From the NCBI GenBank assembly GCA_965116935.1, contig OZ220737.1:5456001-5520000 (forward strand): a stretch of 64,000 bases of DNA, written 5' to 3'. The notes under the pieces are model-generated. The model was not told where the DNA came from and made no database searches. It saw only the letters and a program-made list of their open reading frames with translations. The position numbers were made by a program, and so were the translations under genes. Below, piece by piece: positions 1 to 11,901 of the stretch (position 1 is its first letter; every line of letters starts with the position of its first letter). The DNA is from VXYL01 sp965116935. GTDB lineage: Bacteria > Pseudomonadota > Gammaproteobacteria > Pseudomonadales > Azotimanducaceae.

Positions 1-1
1 G

Positions 2-2656
2 GTGGAAGAAGAGCTGCTCGCGCTGCCCGCCGTGACGCTGGTCTCGCTGGTGGGCGCCCGCGACTACGAGATTGCCATCGAGGTGCGCGAGGAGGCGCTG
101 CGCCGCTATGGCTTGACCATCGCCCAGGTGGCGAACGCGGTGCGCTCCTCGTCGCTGAACCTGTCGTCCGGCGAAATCCGCACCGAGGCGGGCGACCTTT
201 TGCTCCGCACCAACACCAAGCGGGAGCGCGGCGAAGAGTTCGAGGACATCCCCCTCACCGCACAGCCGGACGGCACCATCCTGCGGCTCGGCGACGTGGC
301 CAACGTGCGCGACGATTTCGCGGATGTCGATCTCGTGCATCTGTACAACGGGCGTCCTAGCCTGTTCGTGAAGGTGCAGAAGTCGGAGCCGGAGGACGTG
401 CTTGCGATCGCCGAGGAAATCAAGGTCTGGTACGCCGACTACCAGCCCCCGACCGGCGTCGAACTCACCTTCTGGCAGGACCAGACGGAAATCCTCGGCC
501 AGCGCCTTAGCCTCCTCGTGCGCAACGGCGTGCTCGGCTTTGCGCTGGTGTTCCTCTTCCTGGTAGTGATGCTGGACTTGAGGCTTGCCTTCTGGGTGTC
601 GATGGGAGTGCCGATCGCCTTCTTCGGCGGCTTCCTGTTCTTCGACTTCCTCGGCGTCAACATCAACATGGTGTCGCTGTTCGCCCTCATCATCGTGCTC
701 GGCATCGTCGTCGACGACGCCGTGGTGGTGGGGGAGAACATATCCGCCGAACGCGAGGCGGGGCTGGAGGGCCCCGCGGCCTCCATCGCCGGCGTGCGCG
801 GCGTCCTGAGCCCGGTGCTGGTGGGCGTGCTGACGACCATGGCGGCCTTTGCGCCACTGCTATTCGTCACCGGCATCATGGGGCAGATTCTCGGCTCGGT
901 GGCGATCGTGGTGATCGCCGTGCTCGCCATGTCGCTGTTAGAGGTCTTCTTCATCCTGCCGGCGCACCTGTCCCACCCCGGCAAGTGGAGCCGCTGGCCC
1001 CTCGACGCCTTCCAGGACGCCGTCGGGCGGGGCGTTCGCGGTTTCCGCGACAACATCCTCTGCCGCTGGATCAGGGCCGCCGTGCGCCGCCGCTACCTGA
1101 CACTGCTCGTCAGCCTTGCCCTGCCGGCGGTGGCAATCGTGCTGCTCGCTTCCGGGCAGGCGCGGTTCCTGTTCTTCCCCAACCTCGAAGGCGACGAGAT
1201 GAGCGCCAACGTCGAGTTTCCGGTGGGCACGCCCTTTGCCGTGACCCGTGCTGCGGCAGAGCAGATCCTCGCCGCAGCGGAGGCGCTCAACATCGAAACC
1301 GGCGGCACGGCCTTGCGTGCCGTGAGCGTCACCATCGGCGGCAGCGAGTCGTTCGGCGGAGTCGGGCCCGGCGGTACGTCGACCATGAGCATCGCTCCCA
1401 ATGTCGCAACGGTGGACCTTCGGCTTGCGCCAGAGCCGCCGCGGACCCAGTCCGCCAACGAGCTGAGCCGCATCTGGCGGCGCAAGGTGGGCAACATCCC
1501 GGGCGTCGAACGACTGACCTTTGTCGCGGATCAGTTCGGGCCAGGTGCCGACTTGGAGTACGAGCTCGCACATCAGGACGACGCCACCCTCGAGGCGGCG
1601 GTGGAGGCGCTGAAGGACGCATACCGCAGCTACGATTCGACCTTTGAGATTCAGGATTCGAACAGCCTCGGCAAGCGCCAGTACGACATCGAGCTCACCC
1701 CCGCCGGCGAGGCCGCCGGGCTTACCCCGGCCGACGTGGCACGCCAGCTACGGCGCAATTTCTTCGGCGACGAGGTGCATCGGGTGCAGCGCGGCCGCTC
1801 CGAACTCAAGGTGATGGTGCGCTATCCCAACGAACAGCGCCGCAGCACCCAGGATTTGTTCAACGTCCGCATCCGTCTCGCCGACGGGGCGGAGGCGCCG
1901 CTGTCGTCGGTGGCGCGGGTCACCGAGTCGCGCAGCTTCTCGTCCATCGACCGGGTGGACGGGCTTCGCGTCGTCACCGTGTCGGCTGCCGTGGACACGG
2001 ATATCGCGACGCCAACCGAGGTGAACGCAGACCTCGTCGCCAACGTGCTGCCGGGACTCAAGGCGCAGTATCCGGGCCTGCAGATCATGCAGGCCGGGTT
2101 CGGACGCGAACAGTCGCAGGACCTGGCATCCCTCGCGAGTCTCCTGCCGGTGACGCTGCTGGTGATCTTCGCGCTGATGGCATCGCAGCTTCGCAGCTAC
2201 GCGCAGCCGCTCATCATCCTCGTTGCCGTGCCCTACGGCGCCGCCGGCGCGGTGATCGGCCATTGGGTGCTCGGCTTCGACATCTCGTTCGTCTCTGTGC
2301 TCGGCATGGTGGCGCTGTCCGGCGTGGTGGTGAACGACTCGATCGTGCTGATCGACCGCTACAACCAAATCATCCGCGACATCGGCAGCAACCCCGCTGA
2401 AGCGGTGGTCACCGCAGCGCAACGACGCTTCCGCGCCATCTTCCTCACCACCGCCACCACAGCCCTCGGCCTCACCCCCATGCTGTTCGAGACCAACACC
2501 CAAGCGCAGTTCCTCATCCCGATGGCCGTGAGCCTGGCTACCGGCATCGTCTTCGCCAGCGTCGTGATCCTGTTCTTGGTGCCATCCCTGCTCGTGGTGC
2601 GCGAAGACATCATGGGTCTCTTCCGAGGCCAATCCAGACGCTACGCCGCTACGTAG
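2..2656 (+). CDS. RND-family (HAE1/AcrB-type) efflux transporter, 5' end outside window
   Basis: Inner-membrane proton-driven efflux subunit of a tripartite pump. The frame is open at the window edge, so about 150-170 N-terminal residues (TM1 and the start of the porter domain) are missing from a family of about 1030-1060 residues. Visible are the first porter domain, a TM2-TM6 block from about residue 170 with the proton-relay stretch 'VVDDAVVVGENI' in TM4, a second periplasmic domain (about 390-700), and TM8-TM12 with 'SGVVVNDSIVLID'. The stop TAG at 2654-2656 lies inside a copy of the intergenic repeat beginning 'gtaggggcggggcttg'. Membrane-fusion and outer-membrane partners are presumably upstream of the window. 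Substrate unknown. Confidence 0.93.
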   Translation: MEEELLALPAVTLVSLVGARDYEIAIEVREEALRRYGLTIAQVANAVRSSSLNLSSGEIRTEAGDLLLRTNTKRERGEEFEDIPLTAQPDGTILRLGDVANVRDDFADVDLVHLYNGRPSLFVKVQKSEPEDVLAIAEEIKVWYADYQPPTGVELTFWQDQTEILGQRLSLLVRNGVLGFALVFLFLVVMLDLRLAFWVSMGVPIAFFGGFLFFDFLGVNINMVSLFALIIVLGIVVDDAVVVGENISAEREAGLEGPAASIAGVRGVLSPVLVGVLTTMAAFAPLLFVTGIMGQILGSVAIVVIAVLAMSLLEVFFILPAHLSHPGKWSRWPLDAFQDAVGRGVRGFRDNILCRWIRAAVRRRYLTLLVSLALPAVAIVLLASGQARFLFFPNLEGDEMSANVEFPVGTPFAVTRAAAEQILAAAEALNIETGGTALRAVSVTIGGSESFGGVGPGGTSTMSIAPNVATVDLRLAPEPPRTQSANELSRIWRRKVGNIPGVERLTFVADQFGPGADLEYELAHQDDATLEAAVEALKDAYRSYDSTFEIQDSNSLGKRQYDIELTPAGEAAGLTPADVARQLRRNFFGDEVHRVQRGRSELKVMVRYPNEQRRSTQDLFNVRIRLADGAEAPLSSVARVTESRSFSSIDRVDGLRVVTVSAAVDTDIATPTEVNADLVANVLPGLKAQYPGLQIMQAGFGREQSQDLASLASLLPVTLLVIFALMASQLRSYAQPLIILVAVPYGAAGAVIGHWVLGFDISFVSVLGMVALSGVVVNDSIVLIDRYNQIIRDIGSNPAEAVVTAAQRRFRAIFLTTATTALGLTPMLFETNTQAQFLIPMAVSLATGIVFASVVILFLVPSLLVVREDIMGLFRGQSRRYAAT

Positions 2657-2812
2657 GGGCGGGGCTTGTCCCAAGGGCTTGTCCCCGCCCGTCTTGAGTG
2701 CATCGCAGCGTCTGAAGCAGTTGCGCAGCAACTGCCAACGCGCCCGTCAGGGCGCGCCGGGACGGAATACGCCCGTCCCCTACGAGGCCCGTGCTGAATG
2801 CACCGACAGACT
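2653..2812. repeat. Palindromic intergenic repeat, 'cttgt' family (copy 1)
   Basis: Begins 'gtaggggcggggcttgt' and continues through 'gttgcgcagcaac', a GCGCCC/GGGCGC hairpin and 'gtcccctacgaggcccgt'. The same string of small palindromes recurs near 19405-19754, 21109-21285, 52920-53065 and 54765-54935. It overlaps the stop codon of the RND gene. No U-tract follows, so it is not an obvious Rho-independent terminator; a REP-like role is inference. Confidence 0.8.
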
Positions 2813-2960
2813 CGGCTTGCGCCGCCCGAATGCCGGCAGGCCGTTAGCGCCACAAGAACCGTTGCCTGCGGACAACGCTTCTTGCCCCAGCCCAAGCCGA
2901 CCCAAAGCCCTGTCGGCATTCGTGCGGCTTGCGCCGCCCGAAGGCCGACAGGCTGTTAGG
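2811..2960. repeat. Palindromic intergenic repeat, 'cggcattcg' family
   Basis: Contains two copies of a 'cggcttgcgccgcccgaa' motif ending in 'gccggcagg' and 'gccgacagg'. Between them, 2843-2899 is close to the reverse complement of 33591-33646, upstream of mreB. The stretch could be translated in frame with the BCCT gene, but such a product has no membrane or BCCT character, so it is called non-coding leader. Confidence 0.7.
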
Positions 2961-2990
2961 CTGCACACAGCACTTTTTGGGGAGAGGGCT

Positions 2991-4544
2991 TTGGCAGAGG
3001 ACGCGACCGTCCCAGTCGGCAATGCAGAGTTGCTGACGGGCAGCGACCAAGGGGCACGCATCGATCGGCCCGTGTTTGCGATCAGCCTTGCTTGCGTGGT
3101 CGGCGCGTCGGTGCCAATGATCCTGTATCCCGAAGCGGCCGCTGGCGTCGTGGATGCCATTTACGGCTGGATCGCCGAGGAGCTCGGGCTCTTCTACCAA
3201 TGGGCGACGATTTTCGCCACCGGCTTCCTGGCCTGGCTCGCCTTCAGCCGCCACGGCGCCAAGGTGCTCGGCGGCGTCGCCAAGCCCGAATACGGCGCCG
3301 TGAGCTGGATGGGAATGCTGTTCTGCGCCGGCATCGGCTCAGGCATTCTGTATTGGTCCGGGGTCGAGTGGGCGGCCTACGTGGACCAACCACCCTTCGG
3401 CGTCGCGCCGGAAAGCCCCGAGGCACTGGAATGGGCCGCCACTTACGGCATCTTCCATTGGGGCATATCCGCCTGGTGCCTGTACTGCCTGCCGACGGTG
3501 GCCATCGCCTGGCCGTACTATCGCTATCGCCTGCCGTACCTGCGCCTGTCGGGCTCCCTCACGGGGCTGTTCGGGCAGAGCTTCTCCGAGACGCCCTGGG
3601 GAAGGTTGGTGGACCTCTGTTTCATCCTCGCCATGGTGGGCGGCACCGGCACCTCGCTTGGGCTCGCGACGCCCATGCTGGGCGCGGTCGCCGCACGCCT
3701 GCTCGGCGTTGAGGAGTCCTTCGGCCTTACGCTGACCATCGCTGGCCTCTGCGTGCTGCTGTTCGCTGGCAGCGTGTACATGGGCCTGGAACGCGGCATC
3801 CGAAGGCTGTCAAACGTCAACGTGGCGCTGGCCGGGATCTTCCTCGGCTGGGTGCTCATCACGGGCCCCGCCATCTTTGCCTTGGAACTCGGCACCTCGT
3901 CGATCGGCCTGATGCTGCAGGAGTTCGTGCGCATGAACACCTGGACCGATCCCATCCTCGAAACCGAGTTCATCGAGGACTGGACGGTGTTCTACTGGGC
4001 GTGGTGGATCGCCTATGGCCCTTTCATGGGCCTGTTCGTCACGAAGATCTCCCGTGGCCGCACGCTGCGTTCCGTGATTCTGGGCATGATCGGCTTCGGC
4101 ACGCTCGGCTGCACCCTGTTCTACGTCATCTGGGGCAACAGTGTGATGTGGATGGACATGAACGAAGGCCTCGGCTTCCTGGAACTCGTGCGCGAAGGCC
4201 GACCCGCCACCGCCATTGCCACCGCCGTCGGCGCCGTCGCCGGCGGGCCGATGCCGCTCGCCGTCTTTCTTCTGCTGGGCCTCATCTTCGTCGCCACCAC
4301 CTACGACTCGGCGTCCTATGCCATCGCCGCCTCGGCCACGAGCAACCTCGCCCCCGGCACCGATCCAAGCCGCGCGCATCGGGTGTTCTGGGCCTTCACC
4401 CTTGCCCTCCTCCCCGTGGGCCTTGTGGTGATCGACACCATGAGTGCCGCCAAGTCTGCAACGCTGGTGGCCTCGCTGCCCCTGCTGGGCGTGCTCGCCT
4501 TGATGACCGCCTCGCTCCTGCGCTCGCTGCGCGAGGACGATTAA
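2991..4544 (+). CDS. BCCT-family transporter (betaine/choline/carnitine type)
   Basis: Secondary transporter for quaternary-ammonium osmolytes, 517 residues, near the family's usual core length. The TTG start at 2991 is chosen because it follows a strong ribosome site (ggggagagg, 2979-2987) and the frame upstream is repeat DNA. Seen are about 12 hydrophobic segments, the glycine-rich 'GIGSGILYWSGVEW' stretch, the family-typical 'FYWAWWIAYGPFMGLF' followed by 'KISRGRT', and 'TYDSASYAIA'. It lacks the long regulatory C-terminal tail of osmosensing members, ending 'RSLREDD'. Betaine versus choline versus carnitine cannot be told from sequence alone. It is followed 56 bases later by the frameshifted ATPase. 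Confidence 0.92.
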   Translation: MAEDATVPVGNAELLTGSDQGARIDRPVFAISLACVVGASVPMILYPEAAAGVVDAIYGWIAEELGLFYQWATIFATGFLAWLAFSRHGAKVLGGVAKPEYGAVSWMGMLFCAGIGSGILYWSGVEWAAYVDQPPFGVAPESPEALEWAATYGIFHWGISAWCLYCLPTVAIAWPYYRYRLPYLRLSGSLTGLFGQSFSETPWGRLVDLCFILAMVGGTGTSLGLATPMLGAVAARLLGVEESFGLTLTIAGLCVLLFAGSVYMGLERGIRRLSNVNVALAGIFLGWVLITGPAIFALELGTSSIGLMLQEFVRMNTWTDPILETEFIEDWTVFYWAWWIAYGPFMGLFVTKISRGRTLRSVILGMIGFGTLGCTLFYVIWGNSVMWMDMNEGLGFLELVREGRPATAIATAVGAVAGGPMPLAVFLLLGLIFVATTYDSASYAIAASATSNLAPGTDPSRAHRVFWAFTLALLPVGLVVIDTMSAAKSATLVASLPLLGVLALMTASLLRSLREDD

Positions 4545-4600
4545 CGGGGATTGACGCTATCCTTGCAATACGTCCAAGGCATGGACAATATGCAAGGAAA

Positions 4601-5775
4601 ATGATCCCTCGCAGCGTTCTACCCAAACTCTTGGCCGCGCTCGACGTGCAGCCAGCTGTCGCCATCATCGGTCCGCGGCAATGCGGCAAGACCACATTGG
4701 CGCTCGAAATCGCGGCACGGCGCGAAGCGACCTATCTCGATCTCGAAAACGCCGATGACCGCAATCGCCTTTCCGACCGGTGCTCTACCTCGACAGCGTG
4801 GACGACCGCTTGGTCATCCTCGACGAGATCCACCGCGTGCCCGGGCTGTTCCCGACCCTCAGAGGCGTGATCGACGAAGGCCGCCGCCAAGGCAAGGGCA
4901 TTGGGAGATTTCTCGTTCTCGGCTCGGCCACCATCGACCTCTTGCGTCAGTCCGGCGAATCGCTCGCGGGTCGCATCAGCTATCTCGATCTAACGCCGTT
5001 CACACCTTTGGAGGTGGAGTCCGACCGCACGGCACGCGAGCGGCTGTGGCTGCGTGGCGGATACCCGATGAGCTACCTCGCGAACGACGCCAACGCAAGC
5101 TTGGCGTGGCGCCGCGACTTCATCCGCACATACCTCGAGCGCGACGTACCGACATTCGGCCCCCGCATTCCGGCGGCTTCCTTGGAACGGCTCTGGACAA
5201 TGCTGGCGCACCGTCAAGGCCAGCTGCTCAACGCATCCGCCTTGGCCCATGCGCTCGAATCAAGCCCGCAGTCCGTCACGCGCTACATCGATCTACTCGT
5301 CGACCTGCTTCTGGTGCGACGACTACACCCATATGTCGCCAACATCGGCAAACGCCTCGTGAAGTCGCCGAAGGTCTTTGTGCGAGACAGCGGCCTTGTT
5401 CATGCGCTCTTGGGCATCCCCACATTGCAGGCACTCTCCGGCCATCCCGTCGTTGGCTACAGCTGGGAGGGCTTCGTGGTCGAGACGCTGGCAAGCGCAG
5501 TGCCCTGGCCCGCAACCACATGGTTCTATCGAACGAGTGCCGGAGCGGAGATCGATCTCGTCATCGAGTTCGCCCCCGACGAGATCTGGGCCATCGAGAT
5601 CAAACGATCACTCGCTCCAAGGGTCACGCGCGGCTTCCACATCGCCTGTGCGGACCTGCAGCCAGCGCGGTCGTTCGTAGCCTACGCCGGCGACGAGCGG
5701 TTCCCGCTAACCGAGAACATCGAAGCCATCGGCATGTTGGAGCTAGCCACCCTGCTGCAAGGTCGGGCACCCTAA
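4601..5775 (+). pseudogene. AAA_14/DUF4143 ATPase, frameshifted
   Basis: Two frames join into one recognisable protein of about 391 residues. Frame one from ATG 4601 carries the Walker A 'GPRQCGKTT' and 'ATYLDLENADDRNRLSD'. The continuation from about 4780 carries Walker B 'DRLVILDEIHRVPGLF', an arginine-finger region, and a DUF4143 C-terminus with 'AEIDLVIEF' and 'WAIEIKRS', a nuclease-like core. The break is a single missing base near 4777-4780 (gaccggtgctc where gacccggtgctc would restore the frame). Family members are widespread in accessory DNA and often act like toxin-type or defence ATPases, but the role is unproven. A sequencing or assembly error is the alternative to true inactivation. 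Confidence 0.85.
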
Positions 5776-6015
5776 CGAGGCTCGAAGCCCCGCAACACAC
5801 GGTTTCGTACACACCGTAGGCAATCTCCCACAACGACGCCAACCTCCATCCGGCGCTTGCGCGGACGCGGCGGTGGGATTCACGGCGGGCTGCAAAGGTT
5901 CAGAACTGCTGGCAGGAGAGAAGCGCGACCTGTGGCACGACTGCCTGAGAGACCAGGAAGCACCGACCCCCCCTCTCGTTTACGCTAGGCGCATTCGATC
6001 CATCGGAGCCCCCCC

Positions 6016-7275
6016 GTGTCCCCCCGCAACGCCTTTTACGCGCAGTCCGGTGGCGTCACCGCCGTCATCAACGCCAGTGCCTGCGGCGTCATCGAGACCG
6101 CTCGCGAGCATGGTGAACGCATTGGCAATGTGTTCGCAGGCAAGAGCGGCATCCTCGGTGCCTTGCGCGAGGAGCTGATCGACACGAGCCAGGAGAGCGA
6201 CGCCGACATCGCTGCGCTGCGCTTCACCCCTGGCGGCGCGTTCGGTTCCTGCCGCTACAAGCTCGCGAGCTACGAAGACAACGCCCGCGAATACGACCGT
6301 CTGCTCGAGGTCTTCCGCGCCCACGACATCGGCTTTTTCTTCTACAACGGCGGCGGCGACTCCCAGGACACCGCCAACAAGGTGGCGGAGCTGGCCTCGC
6401 GCAGCGACTACCCAATCACCTGCGTTGGCATCCCCAAGACGGTGGACAACGATCTCCCCTGCACGGATGTCTGCCCAGGCTTCGGCTCGGTGGCGAAGTA
6501 CGTCGCGGTGTCCGTGCAGGAAGCGGCGCTTGACGTCGCATCGATGGCGGAGACTTCCACCCGAGTGTTCATCCTCGAAGTGATGGGAAGGCACGCCGGG
6601 TGGATCGCCGCCGCCGGGGCGCTGGCGAAGCAAACCCGCGACGATGCGCCGCACATCATCCTGTTGCCGGAGGTGCCCTTCCGGCGCGATGCATTCCTCG
6701 AACGCGTACGGGAAACGGTGCAAAGGGTGGGGTTCTGCGTGGTCGTCGCCTCGGAGGGTGCCCGTTACGAGGACGGCAGCTTCCTCGCCGAATCCGGCAC
6801 CGTCGATGCCTTCGGTCACGCCCAGCTCGGCGGCGTGGCACCGATGCTGGCGGAACTCGTGCGCGGCGAGCTGGGGCTTAAGTTCCACTGGGCCGTGGCG
6901 GACTACCTGCAGCGCTCGGCCCGGCACATCGCCTCTGCCACCGACGTCGAACAAGCCTATGCCGTCGGCAAGGGTGCGGTGGAGCTAGCCCTCGCCGGCA
7001 CCGGCGGCGTGATGGTCACCATCGAGCGCACAGCCGACGATCCCTATGCATGGCGCACCGGCCAAGCGCCGCTGGCCGATGTTGCCAACGTCGAGCGCAA
7101 GCTGCCCAAAAACTACATCGCCCAAGACGGCTTCGGCGTAACGGCGGCTGCACTGCGCTACCTGCGCCCTCTCATCGCTGGCGAGGACTATCCTGAGTTC
7201 AGCGGCGGCTTGCCGCGGTACACCAAACTGAAGAACCAACTCACACCAAAGAAGCTCCCGCCGTTCGACCCCTGA
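6016..7275 (+). CDS. Pyrophosphate-dependent 6-phosphofructokinase
   Basis: Interconverts fructose 6-phosphate and fructose 1,6-bisphosphate in the cytoplasm, here predicted to use PPi. The 419 residues include 'NGGGDSQDTA' with Asp115 at the position of E. coli Gly104, and 'IPKTVDND' with Lys141 at the position of Gly124. Those two substitutions mark the PPi-dependent type; Asp144 is the catalytic base. 'MGRHAGW' contacts the sugar phosphate. GTG start at 6016, preceded by GGAG at about 6005. It stands alone, with palindromic repeats downstream. A PPi enzyme is reversible and would serve both glycolysis and gluconeogenesis. Confidence 0.9.
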   Translation: MSPRNAFYAQSGGVTAVINASACGVIETAREHGERIGNVFAGKSGILGALREELIDTSQESDADIAALRFTPGGAFGSCRYKLASYEDNAREYDRLLEVFRAHDIGFFFYNGGGDSQDTANKVAELASRSDYPITCVGIPKTVDNDLPCTDVCPGFGSVAKYVAVSVQEAALDVASMAETSTRVFILEVMGRHAGWIAAAGALAKQTRDDAPHIILLPEVPFRRDAFLERVRETVQRVGFCVVVASEGARYEDGSFLAESGTVDAFGHAQLGGVAPMLAELVRGELGLKFHWAVADYLQRSARHIASATDVEQAYAVGKGAVELALAGTGGVMVTIERTADDPYAWRTGQAPLADVANVERKLPKNYIAQDGFGVTAAALRYLRPLIAGEDYPEFSGGLPRYTKLKNQLTPKKLPPFDP

Positions 7276-7300
7276 GCCACCGCCCCAGGAAGCTCCTCCT

Positions 7301-7530
7301 CGGTGCTAGCGCGTGAACAAGGCGGGCCTTCGGAGGGAAGGCATTCTGCCTTCCCTGGCGCCGACAGGCGCCCTTCCCTTTGTCGGTATCCGGCCCGTGC
7401 GCCTGACGGCGCACGAGGGAAGGCAGAATGCCTTCCCTCCGAAGGTCCCTGCGTCGTCAAGTCCGACAGACTGCTAGCGCGCCCTGAAGGGCGCGTCGGC
7501 AGTGCGCTGGCGCGAACTGCTGGCACAACT
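7301..7530. repeat. Intergenic palindromes: two 'gggaaggca' hairpins and one 'cgcgccc' hairpin
   Basis: Three perfect hairpins occupy most of the gap between the PFK and FG-GAP genes: GGGAAGGCA-TTC-TGCCTTCCC at 7335-7355, its inverted sister with loop GAA at 7417-7437, and CGCGCCC-TGAA-GGGCGCG at 7478-7495. The left edge 'gctagcgcgtgaaca' reappears inverted near 49040. The two sister hairpins in opposite orientation resemble the ends of a small palindromic element. Confidence 0.75.
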
Positions 7531-7625
7531 TGATCCGAGTTGCCCTTCGCGCCAACTGCGGAACCTCCCAGCATGCCGTGCGACTAACCAACGTCGCTTG
7601 GATTGCTGGGAAGGGCTCGCAAACA

Positions 7626-9131
7626 ATGAAAGGCACCGTGGCTATGGTTGGTCGAATGGGTCGCGTCGGTGCCCTTGCCACCTGCACCCTCCTCTCTTCC
7701 GTTGCCGCAAGCACCGATCCCGCCCCTTCGTTCGAGCGCATCGACCTGGCGCTTGGTGCGCCGGAGGACCACATCGTTCTGCCGGGGCGCTTCCGGGGTG
7801 GGGCGATGGACGATCTCGCTGTCGTCACGGTGAACGAAGAAAACCAGCGCGAGCTCACCATCCACTCGATCGCCGGCGAGCCGGGAGGGCGAACCTGGCG
7901 CGTCGCACATCGGCAGGCGCTCGATGAGGACGTGATCTTCATGGATGTGGTGGGCCTTGCCGATGGCACCGAGCGGTTGCTCGTGGGCCGTCGCGGCCGA
8001 ATCACCTGGCTGGATGCGGCGTCTGGCAGCGAGCATCCATTGCTCGATTTGCCCTCCATCTACAACGTCGCGCCCCTCGATGAAGTGCCCCGCGTCGAAA
8101 TCGCCCGCGATGTGACGGGCGACGGCCTCGACGACATCGCTCTAGCCGCCTTCGACGGCTATTGGCTGGTGCGGCAACGCGAGGACGGTTCCTGGCGCGA
8201 ACCCACCAAGGTGGCGGTCACCGCCGGCGTGTCACCTGGATTCGCGTGGAGCTACCGCCCGCGCTCCAACTACCCCATCGACTTCAACGGCGACGGACAC
8301 ACTGACATTGCCTTCTGGGACCGGGGCGAGCTTCTGATCCACCTCGCCACCGACAACGGCTATGCCAACCAAGCGCTGGTGACCGACCTTGGCCTCACGC
8401 TGGCGGCGGACGAGGAGATGATCTCGGTCGCCTTCGGTGAAGACCCCGAAGCGGAGATGCTCACCTTCTGGGGCATGGAGGACTACAACGGCGACGGCAC
8501 ACCAGACGTCGCCACACAGCGGGTGACGAGTTCCGGGCTCCTGTCGAAGAAAACCACCTACCTCGTGCATTTCGGGACGCACGAAGACGGCATCACCACC
8601 TTTCGACCGACGCCGGACGCGACGTTCGCCTCCGATGGCATTCAGGTGATGGACACGATCGATATCGACGGCGATGGCATCCAGGAATTCACCATCATCA
8701 CCGTGCAGGTGAGCGTCGCGCGCATCATCGCCGCGCTCATCACCGGTTCCGTGCCGTTCGACGCCGAAATGTACGCATTCACGAACGGCGCCTACCCGGA
8801 CGAGCCGAGCTTCAGCCGCCGAGTCCACTTCGAGTTCAGCCTCCGCACCGGCTCCATAAGCTCGCCGGATGCGACCTTCGCCGACGTAACCGGCGACGGC
8901 ATCAAGGATGCCGTGCTCATCAACACCGACGACGGTCTCTTGGTGTACCCGGGAACAGGCGGCGCGACCGTGTTTGCCGAAGAAGGCCACGAGATCGAGT
9001 TCGCCACGCTGCACGAGGCCGTTTCGGTGGAGGAGCGCGACTTCAACGACGACGGCCGCGATGACCTCATCATCCGCACGGGCTTCGGTCAGGACCCCAA
9101 GGGCGTCACCGTCCTCCTAAGCCGAGAGTGA
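7626..9131 (+). CDS. Exported FG-GAP/VCBS repeat protein
   Basis: Predicted secreted beta-propeller protein of 501 residues. The ATG at 7626 gives a signal peptide ('ALATCTLLSSVAAS') and follows aaggg at about 7611; a second ATG at 7644 is possible. At least six Ca-binding FG-GAP loops are visible: 'DVTGDGLDDIA', 'DFNGDGHTDIA', 'DYNGDGTPDVA', 'DIDGDGIQEF', 'DVTGDGIKDAV' and 'DFNDDGRDDLI'. Such propellers usually mediate binding rather than catalysis. No partner domain and no transmembrane anchor are seen. Ligand unknown. Confidence 0.85.
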   Translation: MKGTVAMVGRMGRVGALATCTLLSSVAASTDPAPSFERIDLALGAPEDHIVLPGRFRGGAMDDLAVVTVNEENQRELTIHSIAGEPGGRTWRVAHRQALDEDVIFMDVVGLADGTERLLVGRRGRITWLDAASGSEHPLLDLPSIYNVAPLDEVPRVEIARDVTGDGLDDIALAAFDGYWLVRQREDGSWREPTKVAVTAGVSPGFAWSYRPRSNYPIDFNGDGHTDIAFWDRGELLIHLATDNGYANQALVTDLGLTLAADEEMISVAFGEDPEAEMLTFWGMEDYNGDGTPDVATQRVTSSGLLSKKTTYLVHFGTHEDGITTFRPTPDATFASDGIQVMDTIDIDGDGIQEFTIITVQVSVARIIAALITGSVPFDAEMYAFTNGAYPDEPSFSRRVHFEFSLRTGSISSPDATFADVTGDGIKDAVLINTDDGLLVYPGTGGATVFAEEGHEIEFATLHEAVSVEERDFNDDGRDDLIIRTGFGQDPKGVTVLLSRE

Positions 9132-9242
9132 CCCGCGTCTCGACGGGCCGCCACTGCGTGCGGCTCGGCGCTCGGCTGCCGGCATCGTGCCCCAAGCCCC
9201 GGATATGCGGTAAGGTGCGCCGTTTTCTTGAGGTTCGGGCCC

Positions 9243-11669
<2,427 letters not shown>

Positions 11670-11785
11670 GAAATCGCGCCCTAAAATGGGCGCTGTTCGA
11701 GGCCTGTGCCTTGTTGGGGCTGTCTGGAACGCCGATTGTGGTGGCCTTGGCCGGCTCCGCTGCGTGCGCGCCTTCGGCACGCTTT

Positions 11786-11804
11786 GGAGGGCGAGACGCC
11801 CTCC
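11786..11804. repeat. Palindrome GGAGGGCG-AGA-CGCCCTCC
   Basis: Perfect 8-bp inverted repeat with a three-base loop in the gap between leuS and the next gene. It is a variant of the 'gggaaggca' hairpins at 7335 and 15703. The remainder of 11670-11901 shows no gene. Confidence 0.65.
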
Positions 11805-11901
11805 GTCCAGAGAGGCCCTCGCATGGCAGGGGCTGTTGCTTCGGTGTTTGCCGGCGGGCTTTGTTCGAGGAGGGCCACAAAGCAAGGTCATAGAGAGGTC
11901 G

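Noticed and set aside
2679..2990. In-frame N-terminal extension of the BCCT gene
   Set aside because: It translates palindromic repeat DNA; a good ribosome site precedes TTG 2991.
4755..5819. 354-codon frame overlapping the DUF4143 gene
   Set aside because: Arg/Pro-rich shadow; the ATPase motifs are in the other two frames.
7335..7437. Rho-independent terminators
   Set aside because: The hairpins lack a following T-run and recur as a family at unrelated sites, so repeats explain them better.
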